Origin: Chryseobacterium gleum
GTDB lineage: Bacteria; Bacteroidota; Bacteroidia; Flavobacteriales_D; Crocinitomicaceae
Length of the DNA: 64,000 nt
NCBI GenBank assembly: GCA_945882095.1
Contig: CAMCWF010000003.1
Span: forward strand, 62,001 to 126,000
Direction: 5' to 3'
Below are positions 54,584-63,849 of the stretch, one piece after another. Positions within the stretch are counted from its first letter, which is position 1; the number at the start of each line of letters is the position of its first letter. A program made the translations under genes and the position numbers. The notes under the pieces were generated by a model that was given only the letters and a program-made list of their open reading frames with translations, was not told the origin of the DNA and did not search any database.

Positions 54584-55012
54584 TTAGGCTTGTTTCACGT
54601 GAAACAATTTGTTTAGGTAGTGGTTTTCTTTTGAACGCATGGTTGCTTTGTCCTCTTCTGATTTATCGTTATAACCCGATAAGTGGAGCAAACCATGAAA
54701 TACAACACGTGACAATTCTTCTTCAAAGTCAACCCCAAACTCAGTTGCGTTTGCAGCTACACGTTCTGTTGAAATGAACAAGTCGCCACTGATTGTATTC
54801 CCTTCACAATAATCAAACGTTATGATGTCCGTATAGAAGTCGTGATTCAAATGGTCTTTGTTCACTTGTAACAACTCTTCATCCGTACAAAAAACCAATG
54901 AAATATCGCCCACTTCTTTGCTTTCTTCCGCTAGTAATAATGGAATTGTTTTGACCAAAATAGGGTTTGCAACTGCGTCCATTTCAGGATTGAAGTAAGT
55001 AAAGTCTATCAT
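54584..55012 (-). CDS. ybeY: rRNA maturation endoribonuclease YbeY
   Basis: 142 residues of the YbeY/UPF0054 family, a zinc endoribonuclease for 16S rRNA maturation and ribosome quality control. The metal motif reads [11 protein letters not shown]: His106 and His110 are conserved, while the third ligand is Asp116 in place of the usual histidine. ITFDY and GDLFIS are also family motifs. Its start overlaps the upstream kinase-like gene by four bases (ATGA). Confidence 0.94.
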   Translation of the reverse strand: MIDFTYFNPEMDAVANPILVKTIPLLLAEESKEVGDISLVFCTDEELLQVNKDHLNHDFYTDIITFDYCEGNTISGDLFISTERVAANATEFGVDFEEELSRVVFHGLLHLSGYNDKSEEDKATMRSKENHYLNKLFHVKQA

Positions 55013-55422
55013 TTTTTAAAATAAATATTTACCCGAGTGCCGTTCTCTTCAAAGTCCATTTCATCTGCTAAATTTTGCATAAGAAACACTCCCCTCCCGT
55101 TTTCTTTCATAAGGTTTTCTGGGGCCGTAGGATCTGGGATTTGGAGCGGATCGAAACCCTGGCCTTGGTCTTTCACGGAGAAGCATACCCACTCAGTGTT
55201 GTCAAACACACCTACATGAATCATAAGACTAGCTTCCATTTTATTGCCATGAATGAGTGCGTTGTTTACAGCCTCAGTAACTGCTATAAGGATGTTGCCA
55301 TAAAGATCCTCATGAAGGTTTAACTCTGCACAAGCTTTGTCAATTAACGTTTCAACCTCCGTAATTGATGTGGTGGTTGAGGGTAGGTTTACTTCGTGTA
55401 CAAGTTGTAAGCTTTGCTTCAT
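55009..55422 (-). CDS. RsbW-like ATP-binding protein (GHKL fold)
   Basis: 137 residues forming a lone HATPase domain: N-box AVTEAVNNALIHGN (Glu50, Asn54), G1 box KDQGQGFD (Asp85) and G2 box ENGRGVFLM. This is the serine kinase/anti-sigma factor type (RsbW/SpoIIAB), which normally switches a sigma factor through an anti-anti-sigma partner. No STAS-domain or sigma-factor gene is next to it. It is coupled to ybeY by a four-base overlap and follows the DUF4175 gene by nine bases. Confidence 0.9.
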   Translation of the reverse strand: MKQSLQLVHEVNLPSTTTSITEVETLIDKACAELNLHEDLYGNILIAVTEAVNNALIHGNKMEASLMIHVGVFDNTEWVCFSVKDQGQGFDPLQIPDPTAPENLMKENGRGVFLMQNLADEMDFEENGTRVNIYFKK

Positions 55423-55431
55423 GTGTTAAAG

Positions 55432-58400
55432 TTAATCAACTAAATTAAAATATGCTTCGGCCCTGGTTTTATAATAGTTACTGTAAGCAGGGTCCACAGT
55501 ACGTAGCAATTCAATTTGTTGCAATTTGGTTTTATGGTACGGGGGTAATTCTATAAGGTTACTCTTAATCGGGTCTGTTCCCGATTTTGATTCTCGCTTC
55601 TCTTCAAAACCTCTTTCCATTAGGGCTTTTTCACTTTCTAAAAGCCTTGTCATGATGTCTTTTTGACGATTGATCATCTCTTGATTGAAATTTTTATTAA
55701 TGAGGTCTTTTTCTTGTTTTTCGAGCTCCTTCAATAAGGGGTTTAATTGGTTTCCTTTGCCATTACCATCCTTGTTCAATTCATTTTTCAGTTGTTCCAA
55801 TCGTTGCCTGATTGCCGTTTGTTCCGCAGCCATTTTGGCTATCTCTTTGCTTCCTAAACCAAGCATTCCCATGCCTTGCTGTCCGCCAGGTTTTTGCCCC
55901 GGACTTTCCCCAGGCTTATCTCCTGGTTTCTTTCCCCCTTCCTTCATTCCTTTTTGCATTTTTTCAAGTTGCTTTTTCAACATTTCTTTCATGTCACCAT
56001 TGTTCATACTGTTACCTGGTTTAGGTTTTCCACTACCTGGTTTACTGCAACTTCCAGAGCTTTTCATTTGTGACTGGCTTTGAGCCTGCATCTGTTGTAG
56101 GGATTCATTGAGTAAAAGAGCAAGATTGTTATAACCCGTCATCGTTTGCTGTTCGTTCTGGAAGATGTTGTTTTTATTGTGATCGTCGATTGCTTCAATG
56201 GCCGCTGCTTGCGCAAACTCAATGTTGTTAAGTTCTTTATCTATGAATGTAGCGACCTTTGGTTGTCTTTTAGCTAGGGCCAATAAGCTGTCTTTTACAA
56301 TTTTGGTTTCATTGTTAATTCGGATTTGCTCCCTTCCTAACTTTTTATATTTAGGATCCGTAGTCGTTACTTTATAGAACCTGTTCATGAGGCTTTCTTG
56401 GTCAAAGCTTAGTATCATTAAACTTTCCAAGATTTGCCTTAGCATTTCCATGTCTTCTTCATTTTGTTCCTGGTTGGCTTCCTGTTGTTGACTGTCTAGC
56501 ATTTCTGCCAATTCTTCCATTTCGCTCGCAGCTTCCTTTTGTGATTCTTTTGCTTTGCTCTTCTTGCCTTCTTTCATATTTTCCTTTGCCTCTGTCAATT
56601 GCTCCTTAATTGACTCTTCCAGGGCATCGGTGCTTTCAAGATTTAGCGGAGATTCCAAAGCTTTGTTTAACTCTTTTGTTTCGGCTAGCTTTTTCTGTAT
56701 TTCTTCAAAACGCTTGTTGATTTCTTCTTGTTTCTTAGTGGCTTCCTCTTTGCTGATGTTGTCCTCCTCTAACATTTTCTCTAAATCCTTTTGTTCCTCA
56801 GCATTTTCTTTTAGCTCTTTCTCGATGTCATCAATCTTTTCATTTACCTGAAGTTTCTTAAGCATTTCCAAGGTTCTGTCCAATTGCTTACTCATGTTTT
56901 CTGCTGACTTATCTAATTTATCCATGTCTTTCAATAAGTCATTTTTTTGTTGCTTATCGAACAGCTTTTCAATTTCATCCAACAGTTTCTTTAGCTCCTC
57001 ATCCATGACCTTTTCTAGCATTTTCTCAATCATTTCTTGTTTTTCTAAAATTTCTTTATCGATTTTCGATAGTTCATTTTTTTCTTTAGTTGATTGGTCC
57101 ATTTGTTCTTTGATGTCAGACAGCTCTTTTTCCAAGCTTTTTTGATCTTCTTTGAGTTGTTGTATTTGTTGTTTTTTATTCCAATCACTTGATTTTGAAT
57201 CATTTATATTCTTCTTTAGCTTTTCAATGTCCTTTTCAAACTGTTTGGTCTTTTGAATGATTTTCTCGATATCCGTTTTGGTTTGGGTCTGTTGTTCCTC
57301 ACGAACTTCGTTTAATTCATTAAGGGTGGGAAGTTCATATTGTCCGATGTAGCTTTTTGTTGCCTTGCTTCCATTTACACCATCGTTATCTGTAATTGTG
57401 AAATGATAAGAAACTTTATCTTCCAATTGTACTTTTTCCCTTCTGAAATCTACGGCCAATGTAAAAGTACTTTTGGAACCTTTTTGGAGCGTTACAGGAA
57501 TACGCTCTGTTTTTATTGTTTTGCCGTTGCGTTGAATCTGATAATGAAAGAACAGGGTGTTTAAACCGTAATCATCGCTTACGCTTCCGTTAAAGTACCT
57601 TACGCCTTCTTGTATACTGTCGCTTTCTTCCTCTACTTGTATCAATGGATAAGCATCTTTTAGCACTGATATGTTATGAAAACTTGAATCGTGTTTACCT
57701 GAAAATGCATTGACAAGTTCAAATTTTAGTTTTTCATTGCTTCTGGGTACCATTGTAAAGAGAAGACCATTGGTGAAAAAAGATTTAACTAGGCCTCGGC
57801 TGCTTACCTCTACGCGAGCAGTATTCTTAGCGACTGCCGTCCAAGTAAGTTTAGAACCTTCAGGTACCGTAACGTCGCCAATGTTATTTATGACTTCGTC
57901 TTTCTTATTGAGGTAAGCTGGATAGTGAACTGCGAGTTTCATATTACCCAGAACACTTTTACCGGTTACGCTGTATGTGTATGAATTGCTTTTGTACCCA
58001 TTAGCTTCATAATAATAACTTCCATTGTTTTTTACTTTTTTGATGATCCCTTCAAATTCATTGCGACGTACTTTTGTCATCAGAAATTTGCCTTGGTCTG
58101 AAATCAAGTAAACTTTATCAGGCAGCTTATCTCCTTTCAGCTTTACCGAAACAGGGAGGTTTTTACCTTCCTCTATGCTTTTGTTGGTTACTTGGTTAAT
58201 GAATGTAAAGGGTAAAAAAGTTTCGCTAAAATTCAAGATACGTATGGTTCCTTGTGTGAGCATTCCAGGAATGAATACGCCTAAAAGAACGAGTGTAAGT
58301 GCAAAAGGAAGGAAATACTTTGCATATTTCCGATTCAATTTTAAATCAATTCCTTTGCTAAAAGTAAACACTTTGAGCTCTTTCGTTTTTTGCGCGATGG

Positions 58401-58800
58401 ATGCTTTTAAAAGAGAAACGCTTACATTGTTATGTTCCGATGCATCACACAGTTGCAATGTATTCAATAATCGGTCTGCAATCTCCGGAAAATGGTTCCC
58501 TATCAACGAACTTGCTTCATACCTACTCATTCTTTTCATAAGTTTACTTCGGCGAAGAAGGGGAAGGGCAATGAGGTAGGAGAAAGACAATGCATTGAAA
58601 CCAATAAAAAGCAGCAGAAATATAAGCCTAATCCCCGTTCCTAATTCAAATAGATAAGCCAATGGTACGAAAAACAGATAAGATGCTAATAGAAAGGAAA
58701 GAAATAAGAAAAGACCTTTGAGACTTAAGTTTAAATAATACTTTTTAATGTATTGGTCTATTTCTCTATGTAATTCCAACAAGTTGTCTTTTTCAAACAT
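55432..58800 (-). CDS. DUF4175 family membrane protein
   Basis: 1122 residues. Two hydrophobic hairpin segments near the N-terminus (about 27-75) and a third at about 158-178 anchor it to the membrane. A beta-rich region (about 200-490) follows, then a very long charged coiled coil (about 490-780, rich in Glu, Lys, Gln and Leu), and a Gly/Pro/Lys low-complexity stretch (about 935-1010, with GDKPGESPGQKPGG) before a final helical part. The family is of unknown function and conserved beside the RsbW-like, ybeY and mnmG genes in Bacteroidota. It has no enzyme motif that I can see. Confidence 0.85.
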   Translation of the reverse strand: MFEKDNLLELHREIDQYIKKYYLNLSLKGLFLFLSFLLASYLFFVPLAYLFELGTGIRLIFLLLFIGFNALSFSYLIALPLLRRSKLMKRMSRYEASSLIGNHFPEIADRLLNTLQLCDASEHNNVSVSLLKASIAQKTKELKVFTFSKGIDLKLNRKYAKYFLPFALTLVLLGVFIPGMLTQGTIRILNFSETFLPFTFINQVTNKSIEEGKNLPVSVKLKGDKLPDKVYLISDQGKFLMTKVRRNEFEGIIKKVKNNGSYYYEANGYKSNSYTYSVTGKSVLGNMKLAVHYPAYLNKKDEVINNIGDVTVPEGSKLTWTAVAKNTARVEVSSRGLVKSFFTNGLLFTMVPRSNEKLKFELVNAFSGKHDSSFHNISVLKDAYPLIQVEEESDSIQEGVRYFNGSVSDDYGLNTLFFHYQIQRNGKTIKTERIPVTLQKGSKSTFTLAVDFRREKVQLEDKVSYHFTITDNDGVNGSKATKSYIGQYELPTLNELNEVREEQQTQTKTDIEKIIQKTKQFEKDIEKLKKNINDSKSSDWNKKQQIQQLKEDQKSLEKELSDIKEQMDQSTKEKNELSKIDKEILEKQEMIEKMLEKVMDEELKKLLDEIEKLFDKQQKNDLLKDMDKLDKSAENMSKQLDRTLEMLKKLQVNEKIDDIEKELKENAEEQKDLEKMLEEDNISKEEATKKQEEINKRFEEIQKKLAETKELNKALESPLNLESTDALEESIKEQLTEAKENMKEGKKSKAKESQKEAASEMEELAEMLDSQQQEANQEQNEEDMEMLRQILESLMILSFDQESLMNRFYKVTTTDPKYKKLGREQIRINNETKIVKDSLLALAKRQPKVATFIDKELNNIEFAQAAAIEAIDDHNKNNIFQNEQQTMTGYNNLALLLNESLQQMQAQSQSQMKSSGSCSKPGSGKPKPGNSMNNGDMKEMLKKQLEKMQKGMKEGGKKPGDKPGESPGQKPGGQQGMGMLGLGSKEIAKMAAEQTAIRQRLEQLKNELNKDGNGKGNQLNPLLKELEKQEKDLINKNFNQEMINRQKDIMTRLLESEKALMERGFEEKRESKSGTDPIKSNLIELPPYHKTKLQQIELLRTVDPAYSNYYKTRAEAYFNLVD

Positions 58801-59318
58801 GAAGCGCTTTATTAGGCATTAAAGGTAATTAATCAAAAACAATCTCCCTAGTCAAGTTATACGCAAACATGTTAATTAAAATAAATAATCTTTTTTTAAA
58901 ATAAATCTTTATTATAACTACTAAGGGTGTTGATAAGTTGATAAATAGTACGTGAAAATAAAAACCAATACTTATGAACGACTTATGAAAAGAAAGTTAA
59001 CAATTGTAACGCGCTCAAACCTATAAAAATATAGGTAAATAACCGATTGCAATTTTTTAGTTCATAACCCAAAACGCACTTGTAAAACCCTAAAATGTTA
59101 ATTAAATTTTGTTCATAAGCGGTTCATATCAACCCGAGAAATAACCGTTAAAAAATTAGGTCTTAATCATTCTAAATGTGGTTGCAAAAAAAATCTGATT
59201 TTACCACGCCCTTTTTATAAAAAGTTTTAACCATGTTTTAACCAAGTTGTAAACAGATGTTTTGGCAATAAAAACCGCTTACAAAGTCTATTGATTTATT
59301 ATTTTTACCATAAAAACA
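58801..59318. other. AT-rich gene-free region with iterated short motifs; candidate oriC
   Basis: This 518-base gap between divergent genes holds no credible gene. It is strongly AT-rich and contains a tandem GTTGATAAGTTGATAA (58929-58944), ACTTATGAA twice at an 11-base period (58970-58978, 58981-58989), GTTCATAA at 59060-59067 and 59111-59118, and GTTCATAT at 59122-59129. TTATGAAC is the inverse of GTTCATAA. TGTTGATAA is one mismatch from the inverse DnaA box. Near 59224-59243 GTTTTAACC occurs twice. The features suit an origin with DnaA-binding sites and an unwinding element, 4 kb from mnmG. No dnaA is in the window, so it may instead be only two divergent promoters. Confidence 0.4.
58929..58944 (+). 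repeat. Tandem GTTGATAA repeat (DnaA-box-like)
   Basis: Two perfect adjacent copies of an 8-base unit. The first, with its preceding T, is TGTTGATAA, one base from TGTGGATAA (inverse of the consensus DnaA box). The second copy continues into ATAGTAC, matching the nrdB upstream region. Confidence 0.55.
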
Positions 59319-59750
59319 ATGGAAATAGCAATAGGGTCTGATCATGCAGGTTTTGCATTGAAAACAAAAATAATCACATTTTTAGAATCCAACGGACATC
59401 AGGTAAAAGACTTTGGTTGTAACAGCGAGGCCAGCATTGACTATCCGGACTACGCCCATCCTGTAGCCAGCGCAGTTGAATTAAAAAATGTGGATTATGG
59501 CATACTCATTTGTGGTTCAGGAAATGGCATTAGCATGACGGCGAACAAGCACCAAGGCATTCGATGTGCCCTGTGTTGGACCCAAGAAATCGCCAGTTTA
59601 GCCCGTCAGCACAACGACGCGAACATTTTGTCTTTACCGGCGCGTTTCATCAGTGAATCTGAAGCATTTGCAATGGTGGAAGTGTTTATAAACACAGCAT
59701 TTGAAGGAGGAAGACATGCGCTACGCGTTGCGAAGATAGCTACTTGCTAA
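59319..59750 (+). CDS. rpiB: Ribose-5-phosphate isomerase B
   Basis: A 143-residue RpiB/LacAB-type isomerase interconverting ribose 5-phosphate and ribulose 5-phosphate. Substrate residues Asp8-His9 in GSDHAGF, the catalytic Cys65 in LICGSGNG, and ANKHQGIRCALC followed by RQHNDANIL are in the standard order. Length is typical. It is a single-gene unit: its stop overlaps the stop of the convergent hemW gene. Upstream TATTTTTA (59300-59307) is one base off the -7 box. Confidence 0.95.
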   Translation: MEIAIGSDHAGFALKTKIITFLESNGHQVKDFGCNSEASIDYPDYAHPVASAVELKNVDYGILICGSGNGISMTANKHQGIRCALCWTQEIASLARQHNDANILSLPARFISESEAFAMVEVFINTAFEGGRHALRVAKIATC

Positions 59751-60862
59751 GCGACCCGAAACAGCAAAGCACAAATCCCGTCTGCACTTAATTTACCCTG
59801 TTCGGTTAGGGTTATACACGTTTCATCTACTGACATTTTTCCTTCCAATACAAGAGATTGAACCAAACTTTCCTCCTCTTGAACAAACCCCCCTAACGCA
59901 AGAATGGCAGCGTGAGAGACCCCCCATTTCGTGCGCAAGCCTGTTAGCCAAACCTCGTTCCATTGGTTATTGGTATCCAATACTTCTGCTTCAAACCACG
60001 CCTCCTGTTTTAGGTATTGGGCATTGTTTGAGACATTCCAGCGTCTTTGTTTAATACCATCAAACGAATGGGCACCTGGACCAATGCCAACATAAGGTTT
60101 GTTTTTCCAATAATTTGTATTGTGTATTGCTTGAGCACCAGGTTGAGCATAGTTTGATATTTCATACTGTTCGTAACCCAAATCTTCTAGGGTTTCTTTG
60201 ACAATTTGGTATTGTTCGATTTGGTGATCTTCATTTATGGGGGCCAATTGAAACGTTTTTACCATGTGATTGAGTAGGGTTTTGTTTTCCATGGTCAAAG
60301 AATAAGCGGAGACGTGGGGTACTTTAAAACGTTTGATAAAAATCAAAGTATCCCTAAGGGCATCATTATCTTGACCAGGAACCCCGTAAATAACGTCCAC
60401 AGAATGATTTTTAAAAGGCGATTGCAAAAGTAATTCAAGACCCTTTGTAACTTGTTCAGCGTTGTGGTTTCTGTTCATCCATGTCAAAAGCTTGCCATCT
60501 AAACTTTGTACACCAATGCTTAATCGATTGAACCCTAAACGCCACCAAGCGTCTAGGTTTTTCATTGTCAAGTCTTCTGGATTAACTTCCAAGGTTATTT
60601 CAGCATCAGTCGACAAAGAAAATTGGGAACGAATGACAAGCAGAAAATTTCCAATTTCGTCAGGGGTTAAAAGACTCGGTGTACCGCCACCGAAATAGAC
60701 ACTTTCGATTGGGTCTTGGATTTCTTGCGCTCGGTTTTCAAGTTCCTCGATCATTTTTAACAACATTTCCCCTCTGTATCCTTGAAAGGTAGTGGAGAAA
60801 TGAAAATCGCAATACGTACATTTTTTTCTACAAAACGGAATATGTATGTATATACCAGCCAA
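59747..60862 (-). CDS. hemW: Radical SAM heme chaperone HemW
   Basis: A 371-residue radical SAM protein with the 4Fe-4S motif Cys11-x3-Cys15-x2-Cys18 in HIPFCRKKCTYCDF, followed by YFGGGTPSLL and EVNPEDLT. It lacks the extra N-terminal cysteine region of true coproporphyrinogen dehydrogenase HemN and is of HemW length, so heme delivery is the likely role. It begins two bases after the stop of the protease gene and is probably the last gene of a three-gene operon. Confidence 0.92.
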   Translation of the reverse strand: MAGIYIHIPFCRKKCTYCDFHFSTTFQGYRGEMLLKMIEELENRAQEIQDPIESVYFGGGTPSLLTPDEIGNFLLVIRSQFSLSTDAEITLEVNPEDLTMKNLDAWWRLGFNRLSIGVQSLDGKLLTWMNRNHNAEQVTKGLELLLQSPFKNHSVDVIYGVPGQDNDALRDTLIFIKRFKVPHVSAYSLTMENKTLLNHMVKTFQLAPINEDHQIEQYQIVKETLEDLGYEQYEISNYAQPGAQAIHNTNYWKNKPYVGIGPGAHSFDGIKQRRWNVSNNAQYLKQEAWFEAEVLDTNNQWNEVWLTGLRTKWGVSHAAILALGGFVQEEESLVQSLVLEGKMSVDETCITLTEQGKLSADGICALLFRVA

Positions 60863-60864
60863 GG

Positions 60865-63132
60865 CTACTCCTTAATAAACTTACGAACCAATGTTAATTC
60901 ATTGTTGACAGTCACCAAAACGGTATACATCCCCTTGGAAAGAAAGGCTATATTAACAGGTGTTTGAAGGGTGTTTTCCAGCGCTTGGGTCAAAACCGTT
61001 TTGCCCGACAAATCTAGGATGGAATAACTGGTGAGGTGAGCTTGCGCACTGAGAAATAAAATGTTTTGTGCAGGATTCGGAAATACATTTAAGGCAACCA
61101 TATTTAATTCATCCAATGATATTTGATCTACGCAAAAAGGCAAGACCGCTTGGTCTCCAAAATCTGAACTGTCCGTGGAGATGCCTGTGAGGGAGTCTCC
61201 CAAATAAGTAATTTCTACACTTCCACTGTTCTGACAGAAAGGAAGTCCATAAAGACCGTCCCCATAAGAATCGTTAATGATGTAGGAATAACAACCATAA
61301 TCCAAACACCAGTTTACGCTGTTCAACCCAGAGGTATTGTCTTGGTAACCGTTTCCGGTATATAGCACGGTCCCTGAGGCATTTTGCAATTCCCAAGAAG
61401 TTTCCGAGCCGTAGCAATCAAGCGTAAGGTCCATTACAACGGTTTGGCCATTTATAACGACTACAAAATTACTGCTTTGGGTATTGTTTAAATTATTTTC
61501 ATCTACACCTGTATTTGGATTGGAAACAGAGGCGCTAAAGCTATGGTTTCCTCCTCCTAAAGAAGCGGGAGGAAGCGTTATGGTTGCGGATTGCCATTGT
61601 GCCAAAGAACCTGACCAGTTGTAAGTTAGGTTGTTGGCCCCATCGTAACCATAGTTAATGGTAAGTGAAGTCAAGGTTACCGCCCCGCCGTTTGAAATGG
61701 AGACGGTTGGCGAAACGATCGCACCGCAAAAGGTACCACTTACACCTCCGACGGCCCCTACAAATGGATCTACTTGCACGGGAACGCCTCCCGAAGGGTC
61801 ATAGCCATTCACGAAGGTCGCATTGGATTGGTTTGGATCCAACCAGTATTTCAATTGGTTGGTGCTGTCGCTGTTCGCTGGGGTCCACGAATAGCTTATT
61901 TTACCGTATTCATCAGACAGTACTGGGGCACCACAAGCGGAGGCCCCTCCATGTAATTGACCGATGATGCGGTGATTTTGATCAAATAGGGGAGACCCAG
62001 ATGAACCACCTTCGGTAACTCCTTCATCCCAACCGGTAACCCCCCAATGTGAATTGGCGGGGCTTCCGCCAAAGCTGGTGGAAACCAAGGGGTTGTTTTC
62101 GAAAGATATTTTTTTAATGTCTCCCGCAGGGTGATGAATTCCTACGGCTGAGGTTGGAATGTTTCCAGAATTATCCCAACCGTTGAAATAGGGGGTAAAG
62201 GCTGTGGGAACGGTTCCGCCCTGCAGGCCTCCTGTAATTTCTACCAAACAGAAATCAGATGGAGCGTTTCTCGAACGAAGTACTGCCCCACTTAGCGATT
62301 GAAAACTGGGCGAAGAAGCGGGGTTATTACATCCAGCGCCTTGCCATTGAAAACGGAAAATCCATGAAGCAGGATTGCTATAACAATGGTTTGCGGTAAG
62401 AACATAGGGTTTTCCATTGTTTAAGGTGTTGTTTACCAAGGAACCAGAGCAAAACCCATTGCTGCCAGAAACAAGCATAACGACGCCATTTCTTTCTTGA
62501 GCCCAAGGAGCGCCTTGCGGGCAGTTTACGTTAACATTGCAAGCGCCGGAGCTTCCAAAAGCTTTTTCTTGAAATTCTCGTGCGGTTCGGTATCCGTGGG
62601 TCACTTTGTTAATTTGAACATTACCTTTTTGATGGTTTGCAGGCACATAATATTCTACGATGACTTCTTCTCCAGGAACTAATTCCGTTCCTAGTTGTCC
62701 TTCATAGAGGTGATTTTGGGTAAATTTTCCAAGGATGAATGTTTTATCTGGGTTGTATACGTACAATTCATTTCCATCCGGAATTTCTGTTTGATTAAAG
62801 GCAAGGTTGATGGTTAACGCTTCAGGGCACTTAATTCGAACCAACCAAATTAGATCTCCATTTTTTGCTTGTATCCATGTACCATTAGAAGTACTATTAA
62901 TTAGTGTGGGGTGATTAAACCCAAAACGCCAAGGCTGTTCGCCTTGTTCGTCTAAGATTAAATCTTCTTGTCTTAATGCGTCAACATCGGGTGTAGGGTA
63001 GCTAATCTGAGGGATTGTTTTCCAACCTTCCTTCGGAAAGTAATGACTGTTTCCACCATTTCCTTGTTGCGCATGTATTAATTGCACGGAAAGTAGGATG
63101 CTAAGGAATAAGAAGCGTCTTTTCATAATCAC
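60865..63132 (-). CDS. T9SS-secreted trypsin-like serine protease
   Basis: 755 residues (start at 63132; an ATG two codons later is equally good). Signal peptide to about residue 21 (IHAQ), a propeptide-like domain (about 30-195), then a chymotrypsin-fold domain resembling Achromobacter lysyl endopeptidase, with His249 (TANHC), Asp293 (PSDFCLVEI) and Ser378 (GGSSGSP). A CARDB-like and a further beta domain precede a type A sorting domain (last 70 residues, VFPNPAQN). It should be a secreted or surface-bound endopeptidase. It begins at the base following the redoxin stop. Confidence 0.91.
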   Translation of the reverse strand: MIMKRRFLFLSILLSVQLIHAQQGNGGNSHYFPKEGWKTIPQISYPTPDVDALRQEDLILDEQGEQPWRFGFNHPTLINSTSNGTWIQAKNGDLIWLVRIKCPEALTINLAFNQTEIPDGNELYVYNPDKTFILGKFTQNHLYEGQLGTELVPGEEVIVEYYVPANHQKGNVQINKVTHGYRTAREFQEKAFGSSGACNVNVNCPQGAPWAQERNGVVMLVSGSNGFCSGSLVNNTLNNGKPYVLTANHCYSNPASWIFRFQWQGAGCNNPASSPSFQSLSGAVLRSRNAPSDFCLVEITGGLQGGTVPTAFTPYFNGWDNSGNIPTSAVGIHHPAGDIKKISFENNPLVSTSFGGSPANSHWGVTGWDEGVTEGGSSGSPLFDQNHRIIGQLHGGASACGAPVLSDEYGKISYSWTPANSDSTNQLKYWLDPNQSNATFVNGYDPSGGVPVQVDPFVGAVGGVSGTFCGAIVSPTVSISNGGAVTLTSLTINYGYDGANNLTYNWSGSLAQWQSATITLPPASLGGGNHSFSASVSNPNTGVDENNLNNTQSSNFVVVINGQTVVMDLTLDCYGSETSWELQNASGTVLYTGNGYQDNTSGLNSVNWCLDYGCYSYIINDSYGDGLYGLPFCQNSGSVEITYLGDSLTGISTDSSDFGDQAVLPFCVDQISLDELNMVALNVFPNPAQNILFLSAQAHLTSYSILDLSGKTVLTQALENTLQTPVNIAFLSKGMYTVLVTVNNELTLVRKFIKE

Positions 63133-63756
63133 TTAATTTTTAGGCGTTGAGGTTACACGTTTAATTCCGCAGCCTTTAGGTTCTGTGGTGTTGGGTTTGA
63201 TTTTTTTACCTTTTCCTTGGGCTTGAATGGCATTAAACAAATACGGCTCATTGCTTTTTCTTCCTTTATCCCAGGAATTATCAATGGATCCAGAATAAAT
63301 TAGTTTGAAGGTTTGGTCAAAAAAGTACACGTGCGGAGTGGTTCTTGCGCCAAAGGCATCCGCCAAGGCGGCTTTTTCATCCACTACATAAGGCATGGTA
63401 TAGTTTTGTTCTTTTGCGTGTTTAATCATTTCTTCATAGGAATCCGCTTGTGCGCGTTTTCCTTCGTTGGAATTCACTAAAACGAACCCGATGTTATTGG
63501 CTAAGGCTTCATTGTAGAGCGAGTCGTATTGTTTTTCCCACCCCGGAAAATCATCTGATCCTACAACAAATGGACAAGAATTGCAGGAAAAAACAACAAT
63601 AAGGCCTTTATCTGTTTTGAGGCTACTTAAAGTGCTTAGGGTTCCGGCTACTGATTTCATTTCAACGTCTTGCAAGGGTGCAATTTCGTTTGTTTTTAGT
63701 TGACCCAAGGAAAAATGGTAAATCCCTAAGAAAAGAACAAGGCACAATGATTTCAT
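63133..63756 (-). CDS. Exported thioredoxin-like (redoxin) protein
   Basis: 207 residues. A signal peptide (MKSLCLVLFLGIYHFSLGQ) and a thioredoxin fold of the AhpC/TSA-like branch follow; the active site is Cys-Asn-Ser-Cys in VVFSCNSCPFV, and TTPHVYFFD contains the cis-proline. It is probably periplasmic and concerned with disulfide or peroxide chemistry, perhaps helping the cysteine-containing protease encoded next. The ATG at 63756 is chosen because the signal peptide starts there; the frame extends nine codons further. TATTCTTG with TTG 20 bases upstream is a plausible promoter. Confidence 0.87.
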   Translation of the reverse strand: MKSLCLVLFLGIYHFSLGQLKTNEIAPLQDVEMKSVAGTLSTLSSLKTDKGLIVVFSCNSCPFVVGSDDFPGWEKQYDSLYNEALANNIGFVLVNSNEGKRAQADSYEEMIKHAKEQNYTMPYVVDEKAALADAFGARTTPHVYFFDQTFKLIYSGSIDNSWDKGRKSNEPYLFNAIQAQGKGKKIKPNTTEPKGCGIKRVTSTPKN

Positions 63757-63837
63757 ACGATTAAAACTAAGAATGTAATGCAAGAATATAAAAAAAATAA
63801 ACCCTTTGCAATAAAACCATCAATGAACGGCAATGTT

Positions 63838-63845
63838 TATCTTTG
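63838..63845 (+). promoter_or_regulatory. TAnnTTTG -7 box before the uridine kinase-like gene
   Basis: TATCTTTG matches the -7 consensus and ends four bases before the ATG at 63850, the same layout as at the dCMP deaminase gene. No -33 element is seen at normal spacing. If used, the transcript would be leaderless. Confidence 0.4.
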
Positions 63846-63849
63846 TTTG

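Noticed and set aside
55900-56060. Repetitive Gly/Pro/Lys-coding DNA considered as a CRISPR or tandem repeat array
   Set aside because: Repeats are irregular, short and in frame within the DUF4175 gene; it is protein low complexity.
55685-57145. Several plus-strand frames opposite the DUF4175 coiled coil, rich in Ser, Phe and Leu
   Set aside because: They are the antisense reading of Lys/Glu-rich coiled-coil codons and have no start signals or homology pattern.
58801-59318. tRNA or small RNA gene in the large gap
   Set aside because: No cloverleaf, no CCA-end context and no strong hairpin with T-run was seen.
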